DNA from: Isoetes taiwanensis
Taxonomy: Eukaryota; Streptophyta; Lycopodiopsida; Isoetales; Isoetaceae
NCBI GenBank assembly: GCA_021234155.1
Contig: JAJEKV010000058.1
Coordinates: 3,730,600-3,794,599 of the forward strand
DNA: 64,000 bases
Direction: 5' to 3'
The notes beneath the pieces were generated by a model. That model searched no databases, was not told the DNA's origin, and was given only the letters and a program-made list of their open reading frames with translations. Made by a program: the position numbers and the translations under genes. This document shows positions 40,925 through 51,901 of the stretch, in pieces. The first letter of the stretch is position 1. Each line of letters starts with the position of its first letter.

Positions 40925-43830
40925 ATGGTTCGTCTCTTTCTTTCCCTGCTTCATTTACTCGAGATGGGCTTTGTTTCTTTTCAAGGACCATTTTTTTTTT
41001 TCCCCTTCATGTTTTCTTTACATTGTTTCTGCAATTTCAATTTCTTGCTCTGAGATTTCTTGAAGTTAGAAAAAATTAAACAGATCTGTATTGAATCTGA
41101 TTGCTTCTATAGTCAGTCGACGTTAGAATGGATAGATATCCAATTACCATCGCATAAATTTCTGATGCTTGTTCTATACTCTTTTGTGTGAGGAACAGGT
41201 GAAGTTTACAGCCGATGAGTTGCGACGGATTATGGACAAAAAACACAATATTAGGAATATGTCCGTCATTGCTCACGTCGACCACGGTAAGATCTTTGTT
41301 ACAGTATTGCAAAAGCTGATTTCTTAGTTTTATCTGCTTTGCTTTTATGCCTCTCACAAATCTAATATTGCTTTTGCTTGATTTTACAGGAAAATCTACT
41401 CTAACAGATTCGTTAGTGGCAGCAGCGGGTATTATTGCTCAAGAGGTGGCAGGAGATGTCCGTCTGACTGATACACGAGCAGATGAAGCAGAACGTGGTA
41501 TCACAATCAAGTCTACTGGTATTTCCCTTTACTACGAGATGACTGATGCGTCGTTGAAGGGTTATGCTGGAGAGAGGGATGGAAATGAGTACCTGATTAA
41601 TCTGATTGATTCACCTGGGCACGTTGATTTCTCATCTGAGGTTACTGCCGCGCTTCGTATCACTGATGGTGCCCTGGTTGTGGTAGATTGTGTTGAGGGT
41701 GTTTGTGTCCAGACTGAAACTGTGCTTCGTCAGGCTTTGGGTGAAAGGATTAGGCCAGTTTTGACTGTTAACAAGATGGACAGGTGTTTCTTGGAACTGC
41801 AAGTAGAAGGAGAGGAAGCTTACCAGACCTTCCTTCGTGTCATTGAGAATGCCAACGTTATTATGGCTACCTATGAGGATGCTCTTCTTGGTGATGTTCA
41901 AGTGTATCCTGAAAAAGGTACTGTTGCTTTCTCTGCTGGCCTTCATGGATGGGCATTTACTTTGACCAATTTTGCCAAGATGTATGCCTCAAAATTTAAC
42001 GTGGATGAGAAGAAGATGATGGAAAGGCTTTGGGGTGAAAACTTCTTTGACCCAGCAACGAAGAAATGGACAACCAAGAATACAGGTTCTCCTACCTGTC
42101 AAAGAGGGTTTGTCCAATTCATTTATAATCCAATCAAGCAGATTATCAACATATGCATGAATGACCAGAAAGACAAGCTGTGGCCCATGATGGCCAAGTT
42201 GAATTGTTCTTTGAAAGGAGAAGAGAAGGAGCTGATGGGAAAAGCCTTGATGAAGCGTGTGATGCAGACATGGCTTCCTGCAAGTGATGCACTTCTTGAG
42301 ATGATGGTGTTTCATCTGCCTTCTCCTGCTACGGCTCAAAGATATCGTGTGGAAAATCTCTATGAAGGTCCTTTGGATGATCAATATGCTAATGCTATTA
42401 GAAATTGTGATCCTGAAGGCCCTCTGATGCTTTACGTGTCTAAGATGATTCCTGCATCTGATAAAGGAAGGTTCTTTGCATTTGGTCGTGTCTTCTCAGG
42501 CAAGGTTTGTACTGGTTCAAAGGTACGAATTATGGGGCCTAATTATATTCCAGGGCAGAAGAAGGATCTTTATACGAAGAGCGTTCAGAGAACTGTCATT
42601 TGGATGGGTAGAAGACAAGAGTCTGTGGAAGATGTGCCATGTGGTAACACGGTTGCTATGGTTGGTCTTGATCAGTTTATCACAAAGAATGCCACACTTA
42701 CAAATGAGAAAGAAGTGGATGCACACCCCATTCGTGCAATGAAATTCTCAGTCTCACCTGTGGTGCGTGTTGCTGTGCAATGTAAGGTGGCCTCTGATTT
42801 GCCAAAACTGGTTGAAGGTTTAAAAAGGTTGGCAAAATCAGATCCCATGGTTGTCTGCACGATTGAAGAATCAGGGGAGCATATTATTGCAGGAGCAGGG
42901 GAGCTTCACTTGGAGATCTGTCTGAAGGATTTGCAGGAAGACTTCATGGGTGGAGCTGAGATTGTTGTCTCAGATCCTGTTGTGTCCTTCCGGGAGACAG
43001 TTTTGGAGAAATCCTGTCGGACTGTTATGAGTAAGTCTCCAAACAAGCATAACCGTCTCTACTTTGAGGCCAGACCACTTGAAGAGGGGTTGCCTGAAGC
43101 TATTGATGATGGTAGAATTGGTCCTCGTGATGATCCTAAGGTTCGCAGCAAAATTTTGGCAGAAGAGTTTGGCTGGGACAAGGATTTGGCAAAAAAGATT
43201 TGGTGCTTTGGGCCTGACACAACTGGACCTAACATGGTTGTAGATATGTGTAAGGGAGTTCAGTATCTGAATGAAATCAAGGATTCTGTTGTTGCTGCTT
43301 TCCAGTGGGCTACAAAGGAAGGTGCTCTTGCAGAAGAGAACATGCGTGGTATTGCTTTTGAAGTCTGTGATGTTGTCCTCCATGCCGATGCTATTCATCG
43401 TGGAGGTGGTCAAGTAATACCAACAGCAAGGCGTGTTATGTATGCTTCTCAGTTAACTGCTAAGCCACGATTGATGGAGCCTATTTACCTAGTGGAAATC
43501 CAAGCTCCTGAGAATGCTCTTGGTGGAATTTACGGCGTGCTGAATCAGAAGAGAGGACACGTGTTTGAGGAAATTCAAAGGCCTGGTACACCTTTGTACA
43601 ACATCAAGGCTTATCTTCCCGTTATTGAATCATTTGGATTTTCTGGCACACTTCGTGCAGCTACATCTGGACAGGCTTTCCCTCAGTGTGTCTTTGATCA
43701 TTGGGAATTGATGAACAGTGATCCCACTGATGTCACCACACAGGCTGGTGCTCTTGTCATTGATATTCGTAAGCGCAAGGGGCTCAAGGACCACATCACA
43801 CCTCTGTCTGAATTTGAAGATAAGCTGTAA
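40925..43830 (+). CDS. EEF2: Eukaryotic elongation factor 2 (three exons)
   Basis: Cytosolic GTPase that moves the peptidyl-tRNA and mRNA through the ribosome after each peptide bond. Exons: 40925-40927 (ATG only), 41199-41286 and 41390-43830. The joined frame is 843 codons plus stop, exactly the plant eEF2 length. Visible motifs: [14 protein letters not shown]-loop AHVDHGKST (split by intron 2), [18 protein letters not shown] (with the regulatory threonines), [12 protein letters not shown], and the domain IV tip [13 protein letters not shown]. Its histidine (codon 43396-43398, residue 700) is the diphthamide site. The protein ends LSEFEDKL as in other plants. The first intron follows the start codon directly, with the relatively weak donor ATG/GTTCGT, the least certain splice call. 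No frame damage is present, in contrast to everything around it. Confidence 0.95.
40928..41198 (+). other. EEF2: EEF2 intron 1
   Basis: 271 bases between ATG and GTGAAGTTTACA; the acceptor GGAACAG ends at 41198. From memory, an intron immediately after the EF2 start codon also occurs in other plants. The donor GTTCGT is non-ideal but no better donor gives the conserved MVKFTA start. Confidence 0.7.
41287..41389 (+). other. EEF2: EEF2 intron 2
   Basis: 103 bases with donor GTAAGA and acceptor TGATTTTACAG, splitting the glycine codon of the P-loop AHVDHGKST. Confidence 0.9.
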
Positions 43831-44804
43831 GAGCATCAGTTAAACTTCAAGGTGAGATCTTGTTTTATTTCTTCATAGCTAAGTTGTCATACCGATCCAG
43901 ACTATACAGAAGCCTGGATTGGTTGTACTTTTTTGACAATGGTGCCTATCTTCACTTCATGGCTCCAATGAAATGGAGTAAACAGTAGTGAATTATGGCT
44001 CTACTGAGTTTTGAGTTTTTTTACAGCAGATACTTGACATAATGATAATTTTTTCATTGTTATTTTGTAATACCTTTATTTGTAGGTATATATATAATTT
44101 GGTATATTAAGAAATTATTTTTCCAACTAATTCTTGCTGCAAGCCTCTTCGTTTTGAATCTTCTATCAATATGTTTATGGATTAATCCTACTGCTATTTG
44201 CAGGTTTGTGGCTCTTTTTCTATTTGATCTGGACTCGCTAGAATCAAATTGGAAGAATATATCAAATTGGAAGAATATATTATACGTTTAGAATTGATAC
44301 TAGTGTTAGGGGTGCAGCAATAAAAATTCACTACAAAAAGGCAAGAACCAATAGAGCGTAAGAGCAAATATAAGGGCAAGAATCCAAACAGTATAAATTA
44401 TTGATTTATTTGTCCATGCTTGATTGAACATGGCCAAATATACCAGATCGCTTTCCCGAAGGCTTGACTTGGGAGCCGCATGATTTACAAGGCCTCTAAA
44501 ATAGGAATAGGAGCCTACTAGCTAAAGATCTATCATGCAAAACACTTACTAGAGTATAGAACTGATATAGAGCTAACCCTTGAAATAGTTGAGACATAAG
44601 GTTTTCTATCCTAACAAGGCTGATCCCTCTTTCAAATTTTTATTTTAGGGACATTTCTAAAAATGGCCTTGTATTTTACTGAAATTCTTGTGCACAACAT
44701 GGAAGTGAACAACATGTTCTTGTGCACAACATGGAAGTGAAGCTTGATGAGATTTAAGGAACCCGTTTCACATGAGTTAGTAGATTGCATCGTGGTAGAC
44801 TCTG
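43831..44804. other. EEF2 3' flank, no further gene
   Basis: It begins with the EEF2 3' untranslated region; possible poly-A contexts lie near 43970 and 44040-44100. Small direct repeats: AATTGGAAGAATATATC, 19 bp period, around 44249-44281, and a 32 bp period repeat of TTCTTGTGCACAACATGGAA around 44686-44745. Nothing coding. Confidence 0.5.
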
Positions 44805-45130
44805 GTGGCAAAAGTGCTTGCACGTCGTGTGGTAGAGGAGTTTATTTTATCATGCTTGGCAAATAAGATGTGTGTTTTAGTCCATAGATTTCGTCCTAAG
44901 GTTCCTGCGACATGCCCTTTATGTGCTCAGAGAGATGAGACGATTGAGCATTGTTTCTTCTTGTGTCAACATTCTAGACCGGCTTGGTTGTGGCTTCAGA
45001 GTCTCTTTAATTGCAATTTGAATAATCAACATGTCTTATTGACAATGTACACAAGTTAATCTGGCAAAGAGGGCATTTCATTTAGCTTCAACATAGATCA
45101 TTTAGTCATTTTGGAATAGAAAAAGTTCTT
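44805..45130 (+). pseudogene. LINE fragment: zf-RVT C-terminus
   Basis: The plus frame contains FRPKVPATCPLCAQRDETIE and HCFFLCQHSRPAWLWL, the CxxC...HxxxxC zinc-binding region found at the C-terminus of plant L1-type LINE ORF2. It ends at a stop at 45057-45059, and the following 70 bases carry out-of-frame continuation. Probably part of one dead LINE copy together with the poly-A-tailed piece at 45740-45970. Confidence 0.7.
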
Positions 45131-45330
45131 CATTCTAGAATGGGACTCGCATGAAACCAACAAACCGCCCGACTTAGACTTGCTTCTCATTCATCTCAGC
45201 AGATTTTCTACAATGGTGGATAGTGGATAGCCGCACACATGCGAACTACCCACAAAAAATAAAGGGAAAATCCAATTATATCATTAGGACCCCAAAAATA
45301 CAATGCTAACAGATGTTCGGCTGGTGTACC

Positions 45331-45411
45331 TGCCGAAAGCTTATCACCGGGATTAAAAAACCCCGCCCTTTCGGGTTTTCGAGGAAAAACCCTAGTGATA
45401 AACCTTCGGCA
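45331..45411. repeat. Imperfect hairpin with AAAAACCC core
   Basis: TGCCGAAAGCTTATCACCGG (45331-45350) pairs imperfectly with CCCTAGTGATAAACCTTCGG (45390-45409). Its inner part (GGGATTAAAAAACCCC and GAGGAAAAACCCTAG) is shared with the hairpin at 9733-9786. It may be a minimal foldback transposon. It sits within a LINE remnant, between its zf-RVT part and poly-A tail. Confidence 0.6.
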
Positions 45412-45739
45412 AGGGGCTTAGACAAACGCAAGGCAGAGAAATCGCTCCCAAAAACCCACGAATGGAGAAGTCGAAACAGATGCCGCTCGCCAACCTGTAC
45501 CTGCACAACACCAACACAAAAAAAAAAAACAAAAAAAAACAAACCTCCCAGAGTGGAGGGGCTGATTACGCGCGTGCCACGCGACAAATATAATAAACAA
45601 AGAAGGGGGAGAGGGTGGGTTCAAAGAGAAATAGGTACTGCTGAGAGAATAGAATATGATTTTATCGTCCACGGAGAGAAGAGGAAGCGCCGCCCGCAGA
45701 ACGGGCATGCGCCGCCCGCATGCATGCAAAACATGCATG
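45412..45739. other. Low-complexity stretch, no gene supported
   Basis: Contains A-rich runs (45518-45542) and GC-rich repeats with GCCGCCCGCA twice (45690-45720) and GCATGC clusters. A plus frame is open at 45313-45801 but its translation is lysine/arginine-rich and looks like an artefact of composition. Confidence 0.45.
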
Positions 45740-45980
45740 CTCATCCCATTCTAGAATGGCGATCCGATGTCTCGGATCAATGGGATTTTCAAGGGCAATA
45801 GAACCCATGATGCTCAAGTCCTCATTGAAGCTAAAGCATATATAACTTCATCAGTAAAGGACAAAGTAGTTTTGCTTTGGTGGACAATTTTTCTATTGGA
45901 TTTTCAGTCCTCTATCTATGTTTATAGTTTATTCTGATTAATAAAGTCCCTCATCCTTCAAAAAAAAAAGGGGAAAAAAA
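45740..45980 (+). mobile_element. LINE 3' tail with poly-A
   Basis: Sequence reading HDAQVLIEAKAYITSS and ending with AATAAAG (45940-45946), CATCCTTC and a poly-A run (45960-45969) followed by GGGG and a second A-run. This resembles the 3' end of plant LINEs (final coding residues, short UTR, poly-A). Confidence 0.5.
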
Positions 45981-46640
45981 AGGATGTGTGTTAAGGTGAC
46001 ATTAGTTATTTGCTTGAATTTTATTGCAAGTAAGAAAATAAGATTATGAAGCTGATGATACTGATATATTCAGAGCATACAATGGCGTATATGCCATCAC
46101 GATAGATTATTGTACAACCATGAATGCCGATATAACCCAAGTCATTCAGAGCTTTACATGATGAACATGACTACAATACAACAACCATGTTTAGTTATAA
46201 CATACAAAGAGTACATAGAAATACTAGCATTTCCACCCACAAGGAAAGCTTATTCTAGGATTTACATGGCCAATTTATCTCTTACAATGTCCTTAAAACC
46301 ATTCCCTCCTATAAGGAATGGAACATCTCTTAGCAAGTTAATCAAATCCACTAACTCATCTTCTTTTTTATTTTTAGATAATGTTGGGAATTGTGCAAGG
46401 GAATGCCGCATGTTACGCCGCATGCGGCGCTCCCTCTCCCCCTGCGGGACGCAGATGAACAGGAATTTTGAATTTTGCTCTTAATGCAGGATGCGGATTT
46501 GAATTTCGCTCTTAATGCTAGGTCGGATTTGAAATGCAGATCCCTACATTGTTACGGATGGGTTGAAAATGTAGAGCAAGAAGCGCCTGCAAGGATGTAG
46601 AAGGAGCGACTGCAAGGACCTGCCGGAAGGTAAAAGCTCC
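45981..46640. other. Non-coding, with GC-rich inverted segments
   Basis: No recognisable gene. Contains GCCGCATG/CATGCGGC inverted motifs at 46404-46429 and a short repeated segment (TTTGAATTTYGCTCTTAATGC) at 46467-46519. Confidence 0.4.
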
Positions 46641-47640
46641 ATTTCTAGCAGAAAGCAAATGTTCCTTCTAAATCATGTTATATTTCCCCAGAATCATGGT
46701 TTTGTTTTCCTTTTGTAGTGGCGAAGACCCATTTGATGTATTTGGTGCAGATCAAGAACACGAAGAGAGGCTAAATCTGTTACTCTTTTGCTGTGACAAA
46801 TGGTTTGCTTTTGCAGGCATGGACCCACATTTTCTTTCAAAGAGTTTGGTTTCAATGGGAAGGACTCAGATTTTTTATGCAGACGCCTTTGCAGACAATC
46901 TTTCTACTTCAATTGTGTGGAGCTTGGAGAAACGCCATAGTCGGAATCATTGGAACTGGCTTTTTGCTTAGCACATCTGACAATTTCTTTTAAGGTAGAA
47001 GCAAATTTGAAGACGGCGAGTTCTGCTATGGCATTATCTTATTCATTTTGCAGGTACATCCAAAATTTCTTTCGCTTAGATTAGATAGGTTTTTTATGCT
47101 TAGTGCTTTAGTTTTGTTTCTGCAGATACATTCGAACTAAAGGGGGCATCTTACCAGATGCTCCAAGCTTGGGTTCCTCAGGTTCGTTCTTCTATAGCCT
47201 CTAATTTTGTAGTTGTGAATTAAATTAAACGCAGTGCTTTTGTCTGCATCTCGATTTGCAGCAGGTCAAGAAGAGGGAGCTTTGGTTATATTGATGAGGA
47301 AGAAGAGTCGGCAAAGCACACAATGTTATCTTGATTCCTGAAGTGTTAGATATGTACCATTTTATTCTTTCACTCCACATTAAGAAAGGGTTATCTTGAG
47401 AAATAGTTGCTGCTTCAGATTGATCCTGCACAGTGAACCCAAGATGAAAGAACCGAAGCAAATGCAAGGTGTGATTTCCAGAATTGTTTCATTCATTCAT
47501 TGTTCAAATTTCCGCTTTTGGATATGGCTCTCTGAGCTCTGTTTGTTACTTTGTCTCTTTGCCTTTTCTTTCTTGCGACAGTGTTAAAGTGCAAGGAGCT
47601 TTTAGATACTGCCATGACTAAACAAACAGGGTTTAGTTTG
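46641..47640 (+). pseudogene. Unrecognised multi-exon gene remnant
   Basis: Several exon-like pieces are bounded by splice-like sites: GEDPFDVFGADQEHEERLNL after a TTTTGTAG-type acceptor at about 46720; YIRTKGGILPDAPSLGSSG between TTTCTGCAG (about 47125) and GTTCGT (about 47180); GQEEGALVILMRKKSRQS after TTTGCAG (about 47262); and a short one near 47584. These read like protein, and all lie on the plus strand in order, but other parts contain stops. I do not recognise the gene. It could be a decayed or weakly predicted real gene with long introns. Confidence 0.35.
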
Positions 47641-48521
47641 AGCTTTTGCATTTATCCCAGGTTTGAGGGGAAAGGAAAATGCTTTATTGCTAAAACTAAT
47701 TATAATAGTTAACTTTAATGGTTATTTTCGAAGATTAAGTTGTTCATGGAAGGTAGAAGATGTAGATGCTGTGAAATCTGCAAGTAATTGAGAAATACCA
47801 TTTACAATGCATGTTTGTGAAGTCTGCAGCTCTGTTTTTCTCATTCATTTGTAGGTACAAATTTGAAATTAGGAGAGCAGATTCGTGTGAAGAAAGCAGA
47901 TTCATTTTGGGAATAGACTCATTCCTAAGGTCCACTGCTCACCATTGTTGGTTTTGACAAGAACATTAAGAAATGTTGCAGTTGTATATGTAGATTGAGT
48001 CAGTAGCCTAACCTCTGATGATCAAGTTTAGTCTTCAATTTCAATATATTGGCAATATTCTTCAGCATGTCAGTAAAAGGTCCTATCTTCACTAGGTTTA
48101 TTGCAGAGCTCTTTATACATTGGGGCGAATAATAGATGGTTGCATAAATAATTCAAACTGCAAAAGGGACGTTCTTCATGGTAGATAAGCTCATCCCTTG
48201 CACTTTAGCTGTGTGGCACAGATGATTTGAGGGAAGTAGAGCTTGCTGGCTTCAATAAATATTTGGTCTACATAGAAACCAGAAAACAAACAGTTAGTAC
48301 TAATAAATTCATCACACGTTTTATTTTTATCATGGATTTTAATTTTACAGATACAATGCACAAAACATTTGATGTTTTATGCACAACTTGGACTGAGACA
48401 TCATTTGCAGCTTTGAATTGATTCACAATATTCTGGAGCAAGTTTTTAAACTCTTTAGGGCAAATTTACGAGCTCTCCATATATCTTTAAAAGTTATGTG
48501 CACTGAATTGGAACTTGCTGG

Positions 48522-48659
48522 TATAAACATGTCACTAGAAAGGTTATGCAATCTTAATTATCGCATTTGTTGTTCATTGAAGTAGTGCACTATAAACATG
48601 TCACTAGAAAGGTTATGCAATCTTAATTATCGCATTTGCTGTTCATTGAAGTAGTGCAC
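48522..48659. repeat. 69 bp tandem duplication
   Basis: TATAAACATGTCACTAGAAA starts at 48522 and at 48591; the two 69-base units differ at one position (TTTGTTGTT versus TTTGCTGTT). Near-identity implies recent origin. Confidence 0.9.
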
Positions 48660-49891
48660 TGATATTTGGTCTGTGGAAAGCATGCAGCCTTTGCCTCATG
48701 CTTCTTTACTTGCAAGTACCGCACCATCATCAAATGTTAATGTCGCTTGCATGGTTGTTTTCTTCCCTAATTTGTGGAGTTGGATCCATGTTTAACATCC
48801 ACGTCATTATTGTTCTTAGAAGGGGCTCTTATCAAAATGATAGACTGCACTCTGGTATATGGAAGGACCTGCACGAAACTTCTCTTATTGGCTTAAGCAC
48901 TGAGAAAATATTCTTAAAAAAATATATTCATACCCTTGCATTTACTATCCATTGGAATAGTGTAATGTATATATAATTTGTGTCCTCTAAAAATCATTGA
49001 TCTTTATTGGAGATGACTATGCTGAGTTGCAACATTAAGGATTGAAGAAGGTAGGACTTTAACTATCTAGCACAATTCATTCATTTGTTCAAACATGAAT
49101 TACTTATCTAATGTATTCTCCTTGCAGATGAGCACAGGGTGCCTTGAATCTATGATGAGATAGGATGGATATATCCATTTGAATATGGTCCCTCTTACTG
49201 TGTACTCTTTATCGAGCGGATGCACGTTCTTGCTGGCCTTTTAGAAAACGAAAAACATTGGTCATTGAAGAAGCATTATTCTACCATTTTGTACTATACT
49301 GTTTGCTGCAAGAAAACAAGAAGGCGAAATGTCCTAATACTCCATGAGTAGACCAAAGAGCGACTGTTAACTAGAATTTGCACGGCCATATATTGTAGCA
49401 ACTATATAAGCAAAAAACATTGTATTCTTTAAGCTTTCTCATTTTGGGTGTTTGAAGAAGATTTTCGTCTGCCATTCCTAGCCTAGGTCCAAGTGTATAT
49501 GGTGCTAATATCATACACACTATATAACAAGGGCCATTGATTTTAAATTTATGAATATATCATGTGTCTCTTGCAAGGCATTGCTCCATAGCAATATATG
49601 AATGCTTTAATATTGCATGTGCTGCTGAATGGTTTAATATTGCATTTCTGGTTTTGCTGAGCTAACATTCTCACATGGCTACAAAGTGTACATTCTTCTC
49701 AATGGTTATAAAATCTGCATGAACAAAGCCTCCATACCAATCCATATGTAGGGAATTTAAATTCAGCTATGAAGATCTTCCTATACAGAACAAGTAAAAT
49801 AACACATGTCCATAGATTTGCCTCGACTCCAATGTGACTACGAGTTGTGGGATGGATGGCTAGAAGGTTGAGTCCAAGCACTTGTGCACGC

Positions 49892-50025
49892 AATATTTCA
49901 TTTTACCATGTGACATTCCACTACATCTATCTCATGAATTGAAGCCAAAAGCCTAACAAATATTTCATTTACCCCTGGGACATTCCACTACATCTATCTC
50001 ATGAACAAAGGCCAATAACAGACTG
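49892..50025. repeat. 67 bp tandem duplication, diverged
   Basis: AATATTTCATTT...ACATTCCACTACATCTATCT occurs at 49892 and 67 bases later, with several differences between units. Confidence 0.75.
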
Positions 50026-50897
50026 ATTCTAAGCTAAACTAGAGATTTACATGGGTGCAGATTTTTTTGATAATTGCATTTTTTGAAATTACATTCAAGT
50101 CTAGCATGATCAAGAACAAAGTCAAGACTACACCAAGTCCAGCGTGATCAAGAACACTTTCACCAGCAAGAGGGCACCAACCAGCAAGAACAGGGCCAAA
50201 GCATCACTTTTTAAACAAGTATAACTTGCCAAGCCTGCATTAAACTAGAAGGCAGTGCATTTTTTCTTGTATAATCACATTTTTCTACTTAGATTGTCCT
50301 ATAGATTTATTTATTTATTTCTAAGCACCAATAAAAGTATCTTTGATTGTCTCTAAGGATTTATTTGATCATGTTTTGTTGTCGATGATGTCAAAATTTT
50401 GCTATGATTTCACTATGAATTAGCTTAATGGTTTACATTGACATTTTAAGTTAGCCTCTAGCCTTTGCACTATACCTTAAGCTTTAATTTCAATGTCCAC
50501 AGCTAAAACAGGCATATGGTTGATTAAAACATATGGTCGTTTCAAAGTCCAAAATTAAAATAGGCATATGGAAGGCCAACACGTTATATTGTTTTATTAA
50601 CAGAGTTAACATAACGGATCATGTTGTGAAGGTATATTTAACGGAATCCATTATATTACAAATTTTAATATAACAAATTATTATGGCGTGAACAATATAT
50701 TTTGTAGGATCCGTTGTCTTAAAAATTTTAACATAACGGACTATGGCATGAAGGTATTTTAACGGAACAACATCTACAACTACACTAATTTGAACATGAA
50801 CATCCACATGCTCCCATGCAATTAGCACCTTCATCAAGGAAATAAAATAGAAATAGACGATTCTTATCTAAACCCATTGCATACGTCCACAATTAAT

Positions 50898-50926
50898 GCC
50901 CGGCATCGCCGGGCAAGCGTTTCTAG
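50898..50926 (+). mobile_element. Helitron-type 3' terminus
   Basis: GCCCGGC-ATC-GCCGGGC forms a perfect 7 bp stem (50898-50914). It is followed after 8 bases by CTAG (50923-50926) and a T. A GC-rich hairpin about 10 bases before a CTRR end, inserted 5' of a T, is the hallmark of Helitron 3' ends. I could not place the matching 5' TC end upstream, so the element size is unknown. Confidence 0.6.
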
Positions 50927-51389
50927 TTACTTATTCCTTACTTAAATAACCCATTCTATACCTTATGTTATTAACACTATTTTGTCATAATTCCTACATA
51001 CGTTTGGAGTCTAATTCCTCCACCATTATCTCTTTTATCTCTTCATTCTATTATGTATGCTTTCTAACTATTTGTAGGTTTGGAGTCCAATGAAAAAAAA
51101 ACAATCTTTACTAATGCACCATTGGAACTAGGCTTGAGCCCAAGACCTATTTGGTCTTGAAACTAGTGTGCTACCACTAAACCAAATGTCCAATTTGTTT
51201 TCCCTCCTATATAAAGCAATTTTCTTTTCTGTTCTCATCTATTTTCTTCCTAAAGGCTGCATTTATGGTAGCTTATATAAATCTTTTGGGTTTTCTGTTC
51301 TCAAATTTTTTTCTTCCTTGGTAATCCGTCCATCTTGACATGTGTCTTTGAAATTAAAGGTTGCATTTATGATGCATTTATGGCTCCAT

Positions 51390-51850
51390 ACTAACTAGGC
51401 AAGAGTGACACGAGTTTCAATATTCCAAAATTGTGGAAAACCTAAGTGATGTAGACATTATACAAAACCTAAGCCTTGCGATTGATACGTGGCAGATCCG
51501 GCCTTGGGTATATTGAATTGACACATGGTTTATTTGGAGTAGATTATGATGGATTTGTATTGACATGTGTCTTATTTCATTTATGAGAATGATTTTGAAT
51601 TAGTTACTTTTCTTCTTTACTAATTAGGCGAGAGCGACATGTGTCTTGATTTCAATATTTCAAAATCGTGGAAAACCTAAGTGATATATATACATTAGAC
51701 AAAACCTAAGCCTTGCAATTGACACGTGGCAGATCCACCCTTAGGTATATAAGCACATGGCATATCCACCATTAATTTTGAAATAGATTATGATGGATTT
51801 GTATTGACATGTACCTTATTTTATTTATGGGAATGATTCTAAATGATTAT
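51390..51850. repeat. 229 bp tandem duplication, diverged
   Basis: ACTAACTAGGCAAGAGTGAC at 51390 matches ACTAATTAGGCGAGAGCGAC at 51619; both units contain GGAAAACCTAAGTGAT, AAAACCTAAGCCTTGC, CGTGGCAGATCC and GATTATGATGGATTTGTATT. Differences are scattered, so this is older than the 69 bp duplication. Confidence 0.85.
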
Positions 51851-51877
51851 ACCTATTATATTATACAAGAAATTTAT

Positions 51878-51901
51878 CGCGGCGGCCTTGCGGCCGCCGC
51901 G
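51878..51901. repeat. GC-only hairpin with 10 bp stem
   Basis: CGCGGCGGCC-TTGC-GGCCGCCGCG: a perfect 10 bp stem with a four-base loop in an otherwise AT-rich stretch. It could be a transposon-end hairpin; neither side shows a CTRR terminus at the expected distance. Confidence 0.8.

Larger units (their letters stand above)
47641..50897. other. Gene-poor AT-rich stretch
   Basis: No domain-bearing frame found. It contains two exact-copy tandem duplications listed separately (48522-48659 and 49892-50025) and a loose repeat of CAAGTCYAGCRTGATCAAGA near 50096 and 50139. Confidence 0.45.

Noticed and set aside
41632-43836. Minus-strand open frames opposite EEF2
   Set aside because: They are shadows of the highly conserved EEF2 exon on the other strand.
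45313-45801. Open frame of 162 codons as a gene
   Set aside because: It runs through a hairpin, an A-rich tract and GC-rich repeats; the translation is low-complexity and basic, and no domain is visible.
51878-51901. GC hairpin as a second Helitron 3' end
   Set aside because: No CTRR end followed by T at the right distance on either strand.
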